Origin: Oribacterium sp.
GTDB taxonomy: Bacteria; Bacillota_A; Clostridia; Lachnospirales; Lachnospiraceae
Assembly: GCA_017940955.1 (NCBI GenBank)
Contig: JAGAXP010000300.1
Coordinates: forward strand, 1 to 42,250
DNA length: 42,250 bases
Direction of reading: 5' to 3'
The notes beneath the pieces are model-generated. The model searched no databases. It saw only the letters and a program-made list of their open reading frames with translations, and was not told the DNA's origin. Below, piece after piece: positions 15,711 to 25,275 of this stretch. Both the position numbers and the translations under genes were made by a program. Position 1 is the first letter of the stretch, and the number at the start of each line of letters is the position of its first letter.

Positions 15711-16739
15711 TCAGCCGGGTCCATCCGAAGGTCCCGAAGCTCCGGTTTCTGCCGGTACAGTCGGTCCTGCATTTATGATCTCAGAAGCGGAAGGAGCATT
15801 CTCCTGCTCATTCAGGATCTCGATCATCTCACGGATCATATCCTCATCCTTCAGGGTGAACAGAAACTCTACTCGTCTTGAAGCCTCACTGTTTTCGGTA
15901 CCATCCTCATTGTAAACAGGATCCGTATAGGACTTTCCGTCAGTAGATACAAGCTCTCTCATCTCACTAAGCTGTTTACCGGAAAGAATGGTCGAATCAT
16001 CTCCAAGACAATATGCAGCTACGGAATATGCACGCTTAAGTGAAAGATCAAGATTAAAAAGATAATTACCCTTGGTATCCGTATGTCCCTCTATGGAAAT
16101 AGACGAAACATAATCCCTATACTTATCATTCAGAAGAATGTTGGCATATCTCGGAAGAAACTCTGCAAGGAATTTCTCACCCGATTCCTTCAGTTCCGAT
16201 TTGTTATATTCAAAGAGAATGCTTGAATCCATGGTGATGGCACCGGTCTTTTCATCAACCTTTATGTTTAAGTTGGAACCGGAAAACTCTTTTTTCAGTT
16301 CCTCGATAAGCTCAGACCTTACACCTATGATCCTGTCAAGCTTTGCCTGCTGTGTATTCATGATTTCCTGAAGCTCGGCAAGAAGACGTGACTGCTCGTT
16401 CAGCGTCTCCTCCTGGGAATTGAGCTTACTCTCCTGTGTGAGAAGAAGCTCCCTCTGGGCCGCAAGCTTTGCCTGCTGCTCCTCCAGCTCTTCCTTTTGG
16501 GTAGCCACTACTTTTTTCTGTTCATCCAGTTCGGAGGCCTGAACAACCAGCTCCTTTTCTTTACCGGCCAGCTGTTCCTCCTTAAGATCAAACTTCATCT
16601 GCGAATGAAGGGTCGTAAGGGCAATGATAAGAACGAAACACAAAAGCAGTCCCGCCATCATATCGGAATACGACAGCCAGTAGGTGGTTTCTCCGTCCTG
16701 TTTTACCGGACGATCATTCTTTTTTCTGACTTTAAACAT
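15711..16739 (-). CDS. ZorB-like MotB/OmpA protein with coiled coil (peptidoglycan-anchored stator subunit)
   Basis: The 342-residue protein starts with a MotB-type segment, YSDMMAGLLLCFVLIIA (24-40), whose D26 aligns with the proton-carrying Asp of MotB/ZorB plugs. Next comes a long Gln/Glu/Leu coiled coil (about 50-150). An OmpA peptidoglycan-binding domain follows (about 160-295) with EGHTDTKG, the SLKRAYSV helix and SRRVEF. A Pro/Ser/Gly tail ends the protein. It starts 1 bp after the stop of the MotA/ExbB-like gene, with GGAG inside that gene's end, so the two are translationally coupled. Similarity to ZorB of Zorya is clear in architecture, but no ZorC/D/E follows. Confidence 0.85.
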   Translation of the reverse strand: MFKVRKKNDRPVKQDGETTYWLSYSDMMAGLLLCFVLIIALTTLHSQMKFDLKEEQLAGKEKELVVQASELDEQKKVVATQKEELEEQQAKLAAQRELLLTQESKLNSQEETLNEQSRLLAELQEIMNTQQAKLDRIIGVRSELIEELKKEFSGSNLNIKVDEKTGAITMDSSILFEYNKSELKESGEKFLAEFLPRYANILLNDKYRDYVSSISIEGHTDTKGNYLFNLDLSLKRAYSVAAYCLGDDSTILSGKQLSEMRELVSTDGKSYTDPVYNEDGTENSEASRRVEFLFTLKDEDMIREMIEILNEQENAPSASEIINAGPTVPAETGASGPSDGPG

Positions 16740-16740
16740 T

Positions 16741-18312
16741 TTAGTTTCTCCTTACGCCATTGCCTCTCTTTGCTTCTTCAATGGCAAGAGTGAGACCATT
16801 CACAGAAGACACAGCCCGTTCAACCGCATCCTGCATATCTCTGTAACTGTTATTAATGAGCCTCGGAAGCTGATCATTGGCTTTCTTTATCTCAGCTGCC
16901 TGATTTACGAGATGTGACTCAACATTTATAAGATTGTTATCGATAACCTTGAAGGTGTTGTCGATATTCTTCGGCAGCTGGTTAACGGAAAGTCTTATGG
17001 CATCAAGCAACTCCTTCTGGGCATTAAGCTCCTTTTGGAATACCTTAACGGACTCGTTGAGCATGCTTCTGTAGCTTTCAAGGTCTCTAAGGTACTGTCT
17101 GTCATCAGCGATAAGCTTCTGGTTTGTGCCATTGGATACCCAAAGATCATTCATGCTTCGCTTGATCTCCTGCTGTGTCTCCACAACACTTGCAGTGAAG
17201 CCTGCCAGCTGCTCACCGAGAAGCTTGGCCTCTTCATTTATACGATGAGCAATCTCGCGGGTGCTGCCGGTTTCATCCATTACCTGCTTCATGAGATCTG
17301 CATTATTATTCTGAATGTTGTAACACTCGGATATGGTATCGGATAATTGCTTAAATGCATCGTTGAGGGATTTATTCATCTCGATGATAAAGGCATTAAC
17401 AACCGACCTGAGGGCATCACTCTGATTCTGGGTTGCAATATTGGCAAAATCGGTGATGACTCTGTTCATGCGGTCGAACTGTGGAGTCAGAACTCTGGTG
17501 AGTTCTTCAGTCATCTTATCTCCGAGATTATCAATGGAACTAAGCTGCTTTTCCTGAAGCTCGATCAGTCTGTTCACGCTGTCAAACTCAGTATCCGGAA
17601 GTACATACTTCCTGTAAGCATTAACAAAATCACGGATGGAAGTTTCTGCCTCATCCAGCTTTCTCCTGAAAACATAATTAAAGGTAAGAGAAAAAATCAT
17701 TCCGTATATGGATGTATGGAATGCAACCTTTATACCGTTCATAAGAGGAGCGATACTGTTTGTGATCTCCAGGGTGGATCCGGTATTAAACTCCTGAAGT
17801 CCCAGAGAAAGACCGATAAAGGTTCCGAGTATTCCGAGACCCGTCATGGCACCGGCCACCTGATTCAGCTGGTCACGATGCATAACACTGTCGATGATAC
17901 TGTCATTTATAAAATCCTCTATATCACATTTATAGCTGTGCTCTCTCATCTCATTTATGCGATTGAGTTCAAAGTTATAATCCTGATACAGGTCCTTGAG
18001 ATGTGCCTCTTCAAAAAGCATTTCCTGATTTGCCTTATAGCTGTCAAAAAGGAAGGCATGACTGTTCAAAGCATCATTTTTGATCTTTCCGGTTACACGC
18101 TGAAGATCGTGAATGATACGGTTAATAGGGGTGAATGCCTTCTTATCGCAGGCAATGAGAATAATGGCAACAATAAAAAACATTGCACTGTTAACCACTA
18201 TACTTGACATATCCCTGCCCTGGGCAGAAAACAGATTAAGGTATACACACAATCCCACCATGGCGATAAATACCACAGCCATAATCCATTCATACCATTT
18301 TTTACTCTGCAT
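16741..18312 (-). CDS. ZorA-like MotA/TolQ/ExbB proton-channel subunit with long coiled-coil tail
   Basis: The 523-residue protein has membrane segments at about 8-27, 36-54, 154-172 (TGLGILGTFIGLSLGL) and 190-212 (GIKVAFHTSIYGMIFSL); the last two are the MotA/ExbB channel core. A cytoplasmic helical tail of about 300 residues (220-523) follows, as in ZorA. With the downstream OmpA protein it should form an ion-driven rotary unit across the membrane. GGAGGG before the ATG at 18312 fixes the start; an upstream in-frame start adds 18 residues. It is the first gene of a two-gene operon with an extended -10 promoter. Role (defence, wall dynamics or other) is unknown. Confidence 0.87.
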   Translation of the reverse strand: MQSKKWYEWIMAVVFIAMVGLCVYLNLFSAQGRDMSSIVVNSAMFFIVAIILIACDKKAFTPINRIIHDLQRVTGKIKNDALNSHAFLFDSYKANQEMLFEEAHLKDLYQDYNFELNRINEMREHSYKCDIEDFINDSIIDSVMHRDQLNQVAGAMTGLGILGTFIGLSLGLQEFNTGSTLEITNSIAPLMNGIKVAFHTSIYGMIFSLTFNYVFRRKLDEAETSIRDFVNAYRKYVLPDTEFDSVNRLIELQEKQLSSIDNLGDKMTEELTRVLTPQFDRMNRVITDFANIATQNQSDALRSVVNAFIIEMNKSLNDAFKQLSDTISECYNIQNNNADLMKQVMDETGSTREIAHRINEEAKLLGEQLAGFTASVVETQQEIKRSMNDLWVSNGTNQKLIADDRQYLRDLESYRSMLNESVKVFQKELNAQKELLDAIRLSVNQLPKNIDNTFKVIDNNLINVESHLVNQAAEIKKANDQLPRLINNSYRDMQDAVERAVSSVNGLTLAIEEAKRGNGVRRN

Positions 18313-18427
18313 GTTTCTTTCCCTCCGATCAGTTACATATTGTACAGGTGTCATAAATGCATCCACTTATGATACTCAGAACTTTGATACTTTCATATGC
18401 CTTTCCTATTCAGGCTATCTGAATAAA

Positions 18428-18436
18428 ATTATAGCA
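18428..18436 (-). promoter_or_regulatory. Extended -10 promoter of the ZorAB-like operon
   Basis: On the minus strand TGCTATAAT (18428-18436) is a perfect extended -10 element, about 115 bp upstream of the ATG at 18312. The -35 region is poor, as is usual for this promoter type. Confidence 0.5.
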
Positions 18437-18515
18437 ATTCTTCTTGAAATTTACCTTAAATTAGGATTAAAAAAGATAATATATTTCGACGGTTTAAATG
18501 TCGCCCGGCTTTTAC

Positions 18516-18529
18516 TGACAAAATTGTCA
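18516..18529. promoter_or_regulatory. Candidate operator between the divergent ZorAB-like and chromate transporter genes
   Basis: TGACAA-AA-TTGTCA is a perfect 6-bp inverted repeat. It lies between the extended -10 at 18428-18436 and the TATAAT at 18584-18589, so one protein could affect both directions. No regulator gene is adjacent. Confidence 0.35.
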
Positions 18530-18583
18530 TTTTATTTTTCCTTATTTATTGTATTAATATTATGAAAAAATGCAGACACTATG

Positions 18584-18589
18584 TATAAT
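18584..18589 (+). promoter_or_regulatory. Candidate -10 box of the chromate transporter operon
   Basis: TATAAT lies 45 bp upstream of the first chrA-type start. No convincing -35 is seen at 16-18 bp. Confidence 0.35.
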
Positions 18590-18633
18590 AAGACTTAATT
18601 TTGTTAATGAACCAGCGCAAAGCGGAGGTAATT

Positions 18634-19203
18634 ATGAAAAATAAAAAAATATCTCTGGTCACTTTATTCGTTGATTTTCTGAAGTTCGGACTGTTCACCT
18701 TCGGTGGCGGCTGGAGCATAGTGGCCCAGATGCAGAAGCTATACGTGGAGGAACGAAAGCTTATAACGAGTGAGGAGCTCCTTGATATGACCAGTGTGGG
18801 ACGAAGCCTTCCAGGGACCATGATAGGAAACATCGCTATTCTTTTTGGTTACAGTCAGGCCGGAATACCCGGAGCAGTCATCTGCTTATTCGGAATGATA
18901 TTTCCTCCTTTTCTGGTTCTTCTCATTGTCGCAAACTTCTATAATGCTTTCCGTACCAACTACTGGATCTCAGCAGCCATGAGCGGCATAAGATCTGCTG
19001 TTGTACCCATCATATTTATTGCAGCCCTGAAAATGGTAAACGGTGCCTTCAAATATCCACCCTGCTACTTTGTGATGTTATTATGTGTCATCCTTTATCT
19101 ATTTTTCAATGTCAGCTGTGTATATCTTGTGATACTTGGCGGCATCGCCGGAATGATCATCAGTGAGATTTATCAGAGAAAGGAGGCCGCAGATCATGAA
19201 TGA
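18634..19203 (+). CDS. Chromate transporter family protein, first subunit
   Basis: The 189-residue membrane protein is a single CHR domain with about five to six hydrophobic segments. The family hallmark FGLFTFGGGWS (residues 18-28) lies near the N-terminus. Short CHR proteins come as paired genes and act together as the equivalent of a full ChrA exchanger for chromate or a related oxyanion. GGAGG 5 bp before the ATG at 18634 fixes the start; a TTG 33 bp upstream is unlikely. The stop overlaps the next gene by 8 bp. Confidence 0.88.
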   Translation: MKNKKISLVTLFVDFLKFGLFTFGGGWSIVAQMQKLYVEERKLITSEELLDMTSVGRSLPGTMIGNIAILFGYSQAGIPGAVICLFGMIFPPFLVLLIVANFYNAFRTNYWISAAMSGIRSAVVPIIFIAALKMVNGAFKYPPCYFVMLLCVILYLFFNVSCVYLVILGGIAGMIISEIYQRKEAADHE

Positions 19204-19750
19204 GGCATTAACCTGTCTGCAGCTTTACTGGAGTTTTGTAAAAATCGGTTTCACCAGCTTCGGCGGATTATCCATGATCCCCCTCATCACCAGTGAGATG
19301 CTGGCGCACGGGTGGCTTAACAGTTCCGAAATTTCGGATATAGTTGCCATTGCCGAAATGACTCCGGGTCCACTCGGACTTAACTGCGCAACCTTCGCAG
19401 GTCTTAAAGGAGGCGGTTATCCGGGAGCCATATTCGCAAACCTTGGTGTCATAACTCCCTCACTGACTCTTTGCCTTGTAGGAGCAGTTTTCTTTGAAAA
19501 ATTCAAAAATTCGAATATAATGCACAAGATCCTTACAGGTGTCCGTCCCGCATGTATCGCCATGGTTATCGGTGTACTTTTCACACTGTCCCAGACAAAC
19601 TACATGTCGGAGGGAAGCATTTCCATAATAGCCATAATCATAAGTATCTTTGACATTATTCTTCTGAAATTCGCAAATCTCGGAATACCCACTGTGATCA
19701 TCATCAGTGCAGTGATAGGAATAGTGGTTTACGGTGTTCTGAAATTATGA
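19196..19750 (+). CDS. Chromate transporter family protein, second subunit
   Basis: The 184-residue protein is the second short CHR domain, with FVKIGFTSFGGLSMIP (11-26) and AEMTPGPLGLN (about 51-61). AGGAGG lies before the ATG at 19196, inside the first subunit's coding end, giving an ATGAATGA overlap that implies coupled translation and equal amounts. The two halves likely form an antiparallel heterodimer. Chromate resistance itself is not proven; many gut members have unknown anion substrates. Confidence 0.87.
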   Translation: MNEALTCLQLYWSFVKIGFTSFGGLSMIPLITSEMLAHGWLNSSEISDIVAIAEMTPGPLGLNCATFAGLKGGGYPGAIFANLGVITPSLTLCLVGAVFFEKFKNSNIMHKILTGVRPACIAMVIGVLFTLSQTNYMSEGSISIIAIIISIFDIILLKFANLGIPTVIIISAVIGIVVYGVLKL

Positions 19751-19768
19751 TCCTACTATAGAGCAAAG

Positions 19769-19865
19769 GGGGTTTCTGATATAGAAAGGATCCTTATAAA
19801 GCACTTAAAGTGGCTCCCCGGATCAATGGTCCGGACAGTGCTCTTCTTCCTATATCAGAAACCCC
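19769..19865. terminator. Bidirectional nested hairpin between convergent genes
   Basis: GGGGTTTCTGATATAG (19769-19784) pairs with its complement (19850-19865). An inner stem GCACT/AGTGC and a CCGGA/TCCGG hairpin lie inside. It starts 19 bp after the chrA-type stop and ends 19 bp before the stop of the convergent c-di-GMP gene. Confidence 0.8.
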
Positions 19866-19883
19866 TGTTTTATACTCCAGCGA

Positions 19884-22800
19884 TCACTTCATCATGATAT
19901 TCAATCTGAAGGATATCAGTTTTGAAGCAGTCTTTATCAGGCTTGCAGTCTCTTCTATCCTGCTGAGTTCGTAGTTTTCTATACACAGAAGTCCTATCTC
20001 TTCTTCTCCCCTTAAGATGGGAACTCCAGTCATATTTCTCACATTGATATAACGAAGCTTTTCATATATCTCAGGATACAGATCCCTTATCATTTCCACA
20101 TCGAATCTTATGATGTTTCCATATTCGATCAGATTCTCACGACAATGCCTGTTAAAATCCTTATCGATATCACTGAATTTGTAATCATTGGGCTTTATAC
20201 CCTTTGAGCAGTACTGGAATTCGGTTTTATACTCATCGCCTTCCTTCAGTATGATATAAACTCTGGAGGCATAGAAGAACTTCGCAAGCTCCTCAAGGGC
20301 TTTATCAATGACTGCCCTGTGGCCTTCGGTCCCGGCAAGAATGTTTGCCAGCTTAACAAGGGAAACATTTCTCTTGTTTTCCTTCTGCTTTTCCACCTCT
20401 TTATTGTAGCTTTCATTAATGTCTATCATCGTGAGGATAAAGGTTCCCTCCTCATGTCCCTGAACCATGCGATAGGCAACCCATGCCTTACCCAGAGCAC
20501 TGTACTTCCTTCCGTTTATGATCTTCCCGTGGACTGCCGCCTGATAACCTTCGGATATCCATGTGGAGTCAGCATTGAAAAAAGTATCCCTGTATCGTTT
20601 GCCGATTATCTCTCTCTGACTCTTGCCCACCTTCCCACAGAATTTATTATTGGCAAATATAAATTCAAAGTCTACAGGATGAAGGCTCTGATTATCGAGG
20701 ATTATCCTTCCTACGATATAATCCACCGGGAAATCCGTATAGGGATCAGGGATATATATACCCTTGTGATCCTCAGTCTTCACGGCCTCGGTATCTCTTA
20801 CTGACACATTTGCATTCTGTAATCTGGCTACATTAAGAGCCTTATTCTTCTTGATAAGTGCGTTATTATGAACCCTGAAGGCCATAAAGTATGATACGTT
20901 TTCAAGCAATGTCTTTACGTATTCTTCATCCTCCTCCTTATAATTGTCAACACCGATGAAGCCTAGAAGCTTTCCGTCAAAAAAGAACGGAACCTCTATT
21001 ACATTCCTGATACCCTGGCTTATCATATAAATGGCTCTGGAAGGATTGATGTATTTATATCTCTCAAGGTCGGTTAAAACAATGCCGGTTCCGGGTTTTA
21101 TCTCCTCGTTTTCAGAGGCATATTCCACCAGAGACATATTCTGCCATTTATCGATGACCGGTCTCACGTTTTGGGCACACCACTCAAAGGTATTGCTGAT
21201 ACCTTCATCCGTACACTCCATGATATACAGACGGTCAATTTCTATATTTTCTTTAATAATACTGATGGCGCCGTTCATGGCTCTTTCATAATCATCATCT
21301 CCGCTTAGCACCCTTGCTATGCGGAGGCTGATGTCTTCGAGCTTATGATTCCTGTTAACCTCATGCTTTTCCCTGCTCATCTCCGGCACATCCTGTATGA
21401 GATCATGAGATATACTTCCGGAGACAGACTCAGCCTTATTCTTTTTATCTTCATCAGAATTCAATATCACAAGTGAGCAAATGCCTACATGGGAAGACGG
21501 AGCCGCTATGAAATTAATCCAGCGCCTAAGGGTATAACTGTATGCCCTGTCATATATATATTCTCCGAGGGATGCCCGAAAAGCCACATTTATCCAGTTC
21601 TCACTCCGGTTATCATCATATACACTTGTATAGGTATGCCCTACAAGTTCTGAGGCTCTCTTTCCCGTAGCCTCACAATATTTATTGTTTACATAGATAT
21701 ACTCAAAATCCAGAGCAGTTTTTTTATCCTCACTGAGCAAAGGCTTTAAAACCACATAGGAAATGGGCATACTGTCAAAGTATTCATTTTTATCTTGAGA
21801 TGCCGTATTCCCGGCATTCTTCTTGCTCAGTCTCGTGATGAGATCTTTTCTACCCCCTTCTATGACCTCATGGGTGTTTGAACACTCAGAACCGTTGATA
21901 AGCCCGAATTCACCCTCCACTCTGATCTCTTTTCCATCGATCTCTCTCAAGGTGCCCACATATCTCTTCCAAAGCTCTGCTCTCCTGATGATTTCCTCCT
22001 TTGACGCATTTCTCCTGCATACGCCAAAGCAGCAGCCATATAAACGGGAAATCAAAGCCGCATGCCCAAAACATGAAGTTATGTATTTTGCAACAACCCT
22101 GATCAGTTTTTCGGCAACTTCCCTTCCGTAATCCTCCCTGATATTTTCAAATTCCGAAACCACCAGTACAGCATAGGTAAAATCCTCTCCGTTAGTCTGC
22201 AGATTATCCATCAGCTGAGCCAGTGTCACCATCTGCCCAAAGCTGTTCATAAGGCCGGTAACATTATCCATCTGACTCTGAATGGACCGATCGGATCCCA
22301 TATCCTGATTGATATCAATAAAATAGCCCATGAGTCCCACGATCTCCCCATTGCTATAAACAGGGAATTTGCTTGCGGCTATATAATGAGTTACACCATT
22401 AATAACATTCTGCCCTACGGCATTACGGATGATCTCACCTTTCAGAAGCACTCTCTCTTCATCAGTCATGAAGGGTGTATCATCTATATGCCAGCCTACC
22501 TCTTCATCTGTTTTTCCAAGTACAGCATCCCTGGATTCAAATCCGTAGAACCTAAGGAAGGCATCTGAAACTCCGACAAACCTTCTGTTCTTATCCTTCC
22601 AAAAGCAGCATAGATCCGAGTTCCTCCTAAAGGCATCCATAAGAGCCTCACCTGAGATCTGCGAGGTTCTTGCGGTGATATCTGTAACCGAGCCATATAC
22701 CTCAGCTTCATGTTCAATGGATGAAGGTCTCACACAGGCAATGGCTTTTCTCTCTTCCGCACCGTAAATAAGGACGATCATGAATTCCGTCCACACATAA

Positions 22801-25118
22801 TTTCCATTCGGTTTTTTGATCCTGAAGATATCTCTGACGATGCTGTCCTTACGTTCAGGCTTTTCCTTATAGCGCACCGGAGCAGTAAACTCCTTCCACC
22901 TTTCTTCGTCATCAGGGTGTATATATTTCAAACGATAATCACTGTAATAGCCTTCAAGTCCTTTTATAACACTTCCCACCTTCTCATCATAAAGATTGGT
23001 GTAAATAACCGTTCTGGTGTCTTCCGAAAAATCAAGATAATAAACAGCGTCATAGTAAGAGATCACATTTCTCATTACATACTCATGCATCTGGAGCTGC
23101 CTGCTCTCTTCATATCTTCTGTCATCAAAGGATGCCAGGATCATGCAGCCCTGCCTGCTGTCAGCTATATCTTTAAAGCTTAATTCAACATATCTTCCCT
23201 CGGAGAAGAAAGACATCATTTCCTCCTGATGACTGATGATGCAATTTTCCGCGAGAGAGCAAAACCTCTGATGGTACAGAGTATCTTCCGTGTTTATCTC
23301 TCTTTCTATTTCCTGTGCGGAAAGCTCTTTATCCCTGCTGATGATCTTCCGGCACTTATCATTTATGAACAACAAGCTAAAGCTGGATCTATCATAGAAC
23401 AACAGTGCCAGGGCCTGATCCCGGGCAACATCAACAAGGCCTGTTTTTTCATAAACAGACCTGGCTTCCCTGGTCTCCATGATAAGCCCATGATCTGCCA
23501 GATATCTTCTGATATCCGAAATAGGCAGGGGCTTAGAATAATAATAACCCTGGATTTTTTCACAGCCTATGGATTTCAGGAATTCAAGCTGCTCTTCTGT
23601 TTCAACACCCTCCGCAAGAGTATGGATACCAAGCTCCTTTGCCATCTTAACCGCCATGGTCACGATAGTCCTGGACTTTTCGCTGAAATCCCTCATGAAC
23701 TGCATATCGATCTTGATCTCGTCAAATTCGAAATCCTTAAGCACATTCAGCGAAGAGTATCCAGACCCGAAATCATCCATCCATATCTCTATCCCGGCTT
23801 CATGAAGCTTTTTGATCTCATTTTTCATGAGGCCGGTATCATTCATAAGTGTCGTTTCCGTTATCTCAACACAAATGAGATTTCTGCGGACATTATTTTC
23901 ATCAAGAGTATCCTTGATGATCTCCACAGGATCGCAATAATCAAAGTCAGAACGGGAGATATTGACAGATATGGGTATAACAGGATTTCCGGCCCTGATA
24001 TTACGCGCCTGAAGATCGACCACGCGCTTTACCATGAATATATCAAGCTTATAGGACAATCCGTTTTCTTCCAGAAGGGGAACAAAATCCCCGGGGCTGA
24101 TCATGCCATAGACAGGGTCTATCCATCTTGCCAATGCTTCCAGACCGCAGACTCTTCCTGTAAGCGTACGGACAACAGGCTGAAGATAAACATGTATCCA
24201 GCCTTCATCGAGAGCCTGATCCAGATGGCTGAGAATGTACTCAGCTTTTACATAATGCTGACCCATCCTTTCATCAAAGCTGCCATAGCTTGAGCCATAC
24301 TGGACTTTTTGTGCTTCACAGGCCATCCTTGCATAATCGCAGGCCAGATGGATCGACATACCTTCCCGAATGGTACACATACCGATCTTAACAGGCAAAG
24401 TTTTCCCGCTGTTCATCTCACAAAGCTCCTGTATGAGCTTATCAAGCTTCTTTTCAAGTCCTTCATGGGGGGCTATGGCAAAGAAATGATCCTCTCCGAA
24501 TCTTGAGCAATGATCACCAAAATATTTCCTCAGGAGATCTGCGAACATGCAAAGAAATTTGTCGCCTTCGTGTGTACCGTATCTTGCATTGAAGCCCTTC
24601 ATGCCGCTTAGATCCAGAGCCAGTATGACAGGACTCTCCATTGCCTCAAAAATTATCTTTACATATTTTTCCGCACTTATAAAAAATCCCCATCTTGTTG
24701 AAAGAGCCGTAAGAGGGTCAGCCATCAACTGGATCTCGGAAAAAAATGTATAGAAAAGAGGGCCTTCTTCATCATCCTTATAATATCTTCCGAAGTCCTC
24801 AACATATTTTATATTATCTTTTTTGGTTATGATCCTGTAGCGTACCTTTTCAAACTGATCGCTGCCGGTCTCAATCTGATATTCCTTGCTCTTCTTTACC
24901 TTGCTGCAATCATCCTTATGGACCATACCGGTAAATGTCCCGCCGGTAAGCTCCATGAATTCTTCTTCGGTATCGCACTCGAATATTTTTAATAGCGCAG
25001 AGTTAACATATAAAATTTCATCGTTTTCACCGCTACGATAGATAAAAAATCCTCCAGGCATAGCAGATAAACCGTTTAATATGAAATTTTTTCCTTTATG
25101 CAGTCTGTGATTCATCAT
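19884..25118 (-). CDS. Giant PAS/GGDEF/EAL/GAF sensory protein, probable c-di-GMP phosphodiesterase
   Basis: The 1744-residue protein has no membrane segment. Domains in order: PAS (about 10-130), degenerate GGDEF with FGEDH (133-295), an EAL domain (298-545), three PAS-like regions (about 560-1000), a second degenerate GGDEF (about 1000-1160, YGCCF at the signature), PAS (about 1180-1300), GAF (about 1330-1480), PAS (about 1510-1610) and GAF (about 1615-1744). The EAL site is complete: E327 (GLEALAR), N386, E418, DDFGSGY (448-454), K469, E503 and Q523, so c-di-GMP hydrolysis is likely. The start is ATG 25118 (GGTGAG nearby) or the next codon; an upstream TTG would add 8 residues. Confidence 0.9.
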   Translation of the reverse strand: MMNHRLHKGKNFILNGLSAMPGGFFIYRSGENDEILYVNSALLKIFECDTEEEFMELTGGTFTGMVHKDDCSKVKKSKEYQIETGSDQFEKVRYRIITKKDNIKYVEDFGRYYKDDEEGPLFYTFFSEIQLMADPLTALSTRWGFFISAEKYVKIIFEAMESPVILALDLSGMKGFNARYGTHEGDKFLCMFADLLRKYFGDHCSRFGEDHFFAIAPHEGLEKKLDKLIQELCEMNSGKTLPVKIGMCTIREGMSIHLACDYARMACEAQKVQYGSSYGSFDERMGQHYVKAEYILSHLDQALDEGWIHVYLQPVVRTLTGRVCGLEALARWIDPVYGMISPGDFVPLLEENGLSYKLDIFMVKRVVDLQARNIRAGNPVIPISVNISRSDFDYCDPVEIIKDTLDENNVRRNLICVEITETTLMNDTGLMKNEIKKLHEAGIEIWMDDFGSGYSSLNVLKDFEFDEIKIDMQFMRDFSEKSRTIVTMAVKMAKELGIHTLAEGVETEEQLEFLKSIGCEKIQGYYYSKPLPISDIRRYLADHGLIMETREARSVYEKTGLVDVARDQALALLFYDRSSFSLLFINDKCRKIISRDKELSAQEIEREINTEDTLYHQRFCSLAENCIISHQEEMMSFFSEGRYVELSFKDIADSRQGCMILASFDDRRYEESRQLQMHEYVMRNVISYYDAVYYLDFSEDTRTVIYTNLYDEKVGSVIKGLEGYYSDYRLKYIHPDDEERWKEFTAPVRYKEKPERKDSIVRDIFRIKKPNGNYVWTEFMIVLIYGAEERKAIACVRPSSIEHEAEVYGSVTDITARTSQISGEALMDAFRRNSDLCCFWKDKNRRFVGVSDAFLRFYGFESRDAVLGKTDEEVGWHIDDTPFMTDEERVLLKGEIIRNAVGQNVINGVTHYIAASKFPVYSNGEIVGLMGYFIDINQDMGSDRSIQSQMDNVTGLMNSFGQMVTLAQLMDNLQTNGEDFTYAVLVVSEFENIREDYGREVAEKLIRVVAKYITSCFGHAALISRLYGCCFGVCRRNASKEEIIRRAELWKRYVGTLREIDGKEIRVEGEFGLINGSECSNTHEVIEGGRKDLITRLSKKNAGNTASQDKNEYFDSMPISYVVLKPLLSEDKKTALDFEYIYVNNKYCEATGKRASELVGHTYTSVYDDNRSENWINVAFRASLGEYIYDRAYSYTLRRWINFIAAPSSHVGICSLVILNSDEDKKNKAESVSGSISHDLIQDVPEMSREKHEVNRNHKLEDISLRIARVLSGDDDYERAMNGAISIIKENIEIDRLYIMECTDEGISNTFEWCAQNVRPVIDKWQNMSLVEYASENEEIKPGTGIVLTDLERYKYINPSRAIYMISQGIRNVIEVPFFFDGKLLGFIGVDNYKEEDEEYVKTLLENVSYFMAFRVHNNALIKKNKALNVARLQNANVSVRDTEAVKTEDHKGIYIPDPYTDFPVDYIVGRIILDNQSLHPVDFEFIFANNKFCGKVGKSQREIIGKRYRDTFFNADSTWISEGYQAAVHGKIINGRKYSALGKAWVAYRMVQGHEEGTFILTMIDINESYNKEVEKQKENKRNVSLVKLANILAGTEGHRAVIDKALEELAKFFYASRVYIILKEGDEYKTEFQYCSKGIKPNDYKFSDIDKDFNRHCRENLIEYGNIIRFDVEMIRDLYPEIYEKLRYINVRNMTGVPILRGEEEIGLLCIENYELSRIEETASLIKTASKLISFRLNIMMK

Positions 25119-25129
25119 TAGCTCACCAG

Positions 25130-25155
25130 TGACACGTAGCAATATTGCCGTGTCA
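25130..25155 (-). promoter_or_regulatory. Palindromic hairpin just before the ribosome binding site of the c-di-GMP protein gene
   Basis: TGACACG and CGTGTCA flank a fully palindromic GCAATATTGC in 26 bp. It ends 11 bp before the ATG at 25118, next to GGTGAG. It could be an operator or an mRNA hairpin limiting initiation. No clear promoter is visible further upstream in 25156-25275. Confidence 0.45.
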
Positions 25156-25275
25156 TTTCATCCCCATGAAGTATTTAAAACACCCTGAAAAAAGGTTATG
25201 ATCAGAGATTTTCATATTATTAGTATCGACACTTTTATTCTTTTATAAAAGCTTCCCGGATTATTCTTTAATACT

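Noticed and set aside
17347..18207. 286-codon ORF antisense to the ZorA-like gene
   Set aside because: It is a mirror frame of a well-supported gene, with no ribosome binding site or recognisable domain.
15711..18312. Complete Zorya defence system
   Set aside because: Only the two motor proteins are recognisable; no ZorC, ZorD helicase or ZorE nuclease lies next to them.
23229..24293. 354-codon ORF antisense to the giant c-di-GMP gene
   Set aside because: Composition and position mark it as a shadow of the EAL region.
25200..25260. Flagellar-type sigma promoter (GTCGATAC) upstream of the giant c-di-GMP gene
   Set aside because: The -10-like word is present, but the -35 TAAA is at the wrong distance.
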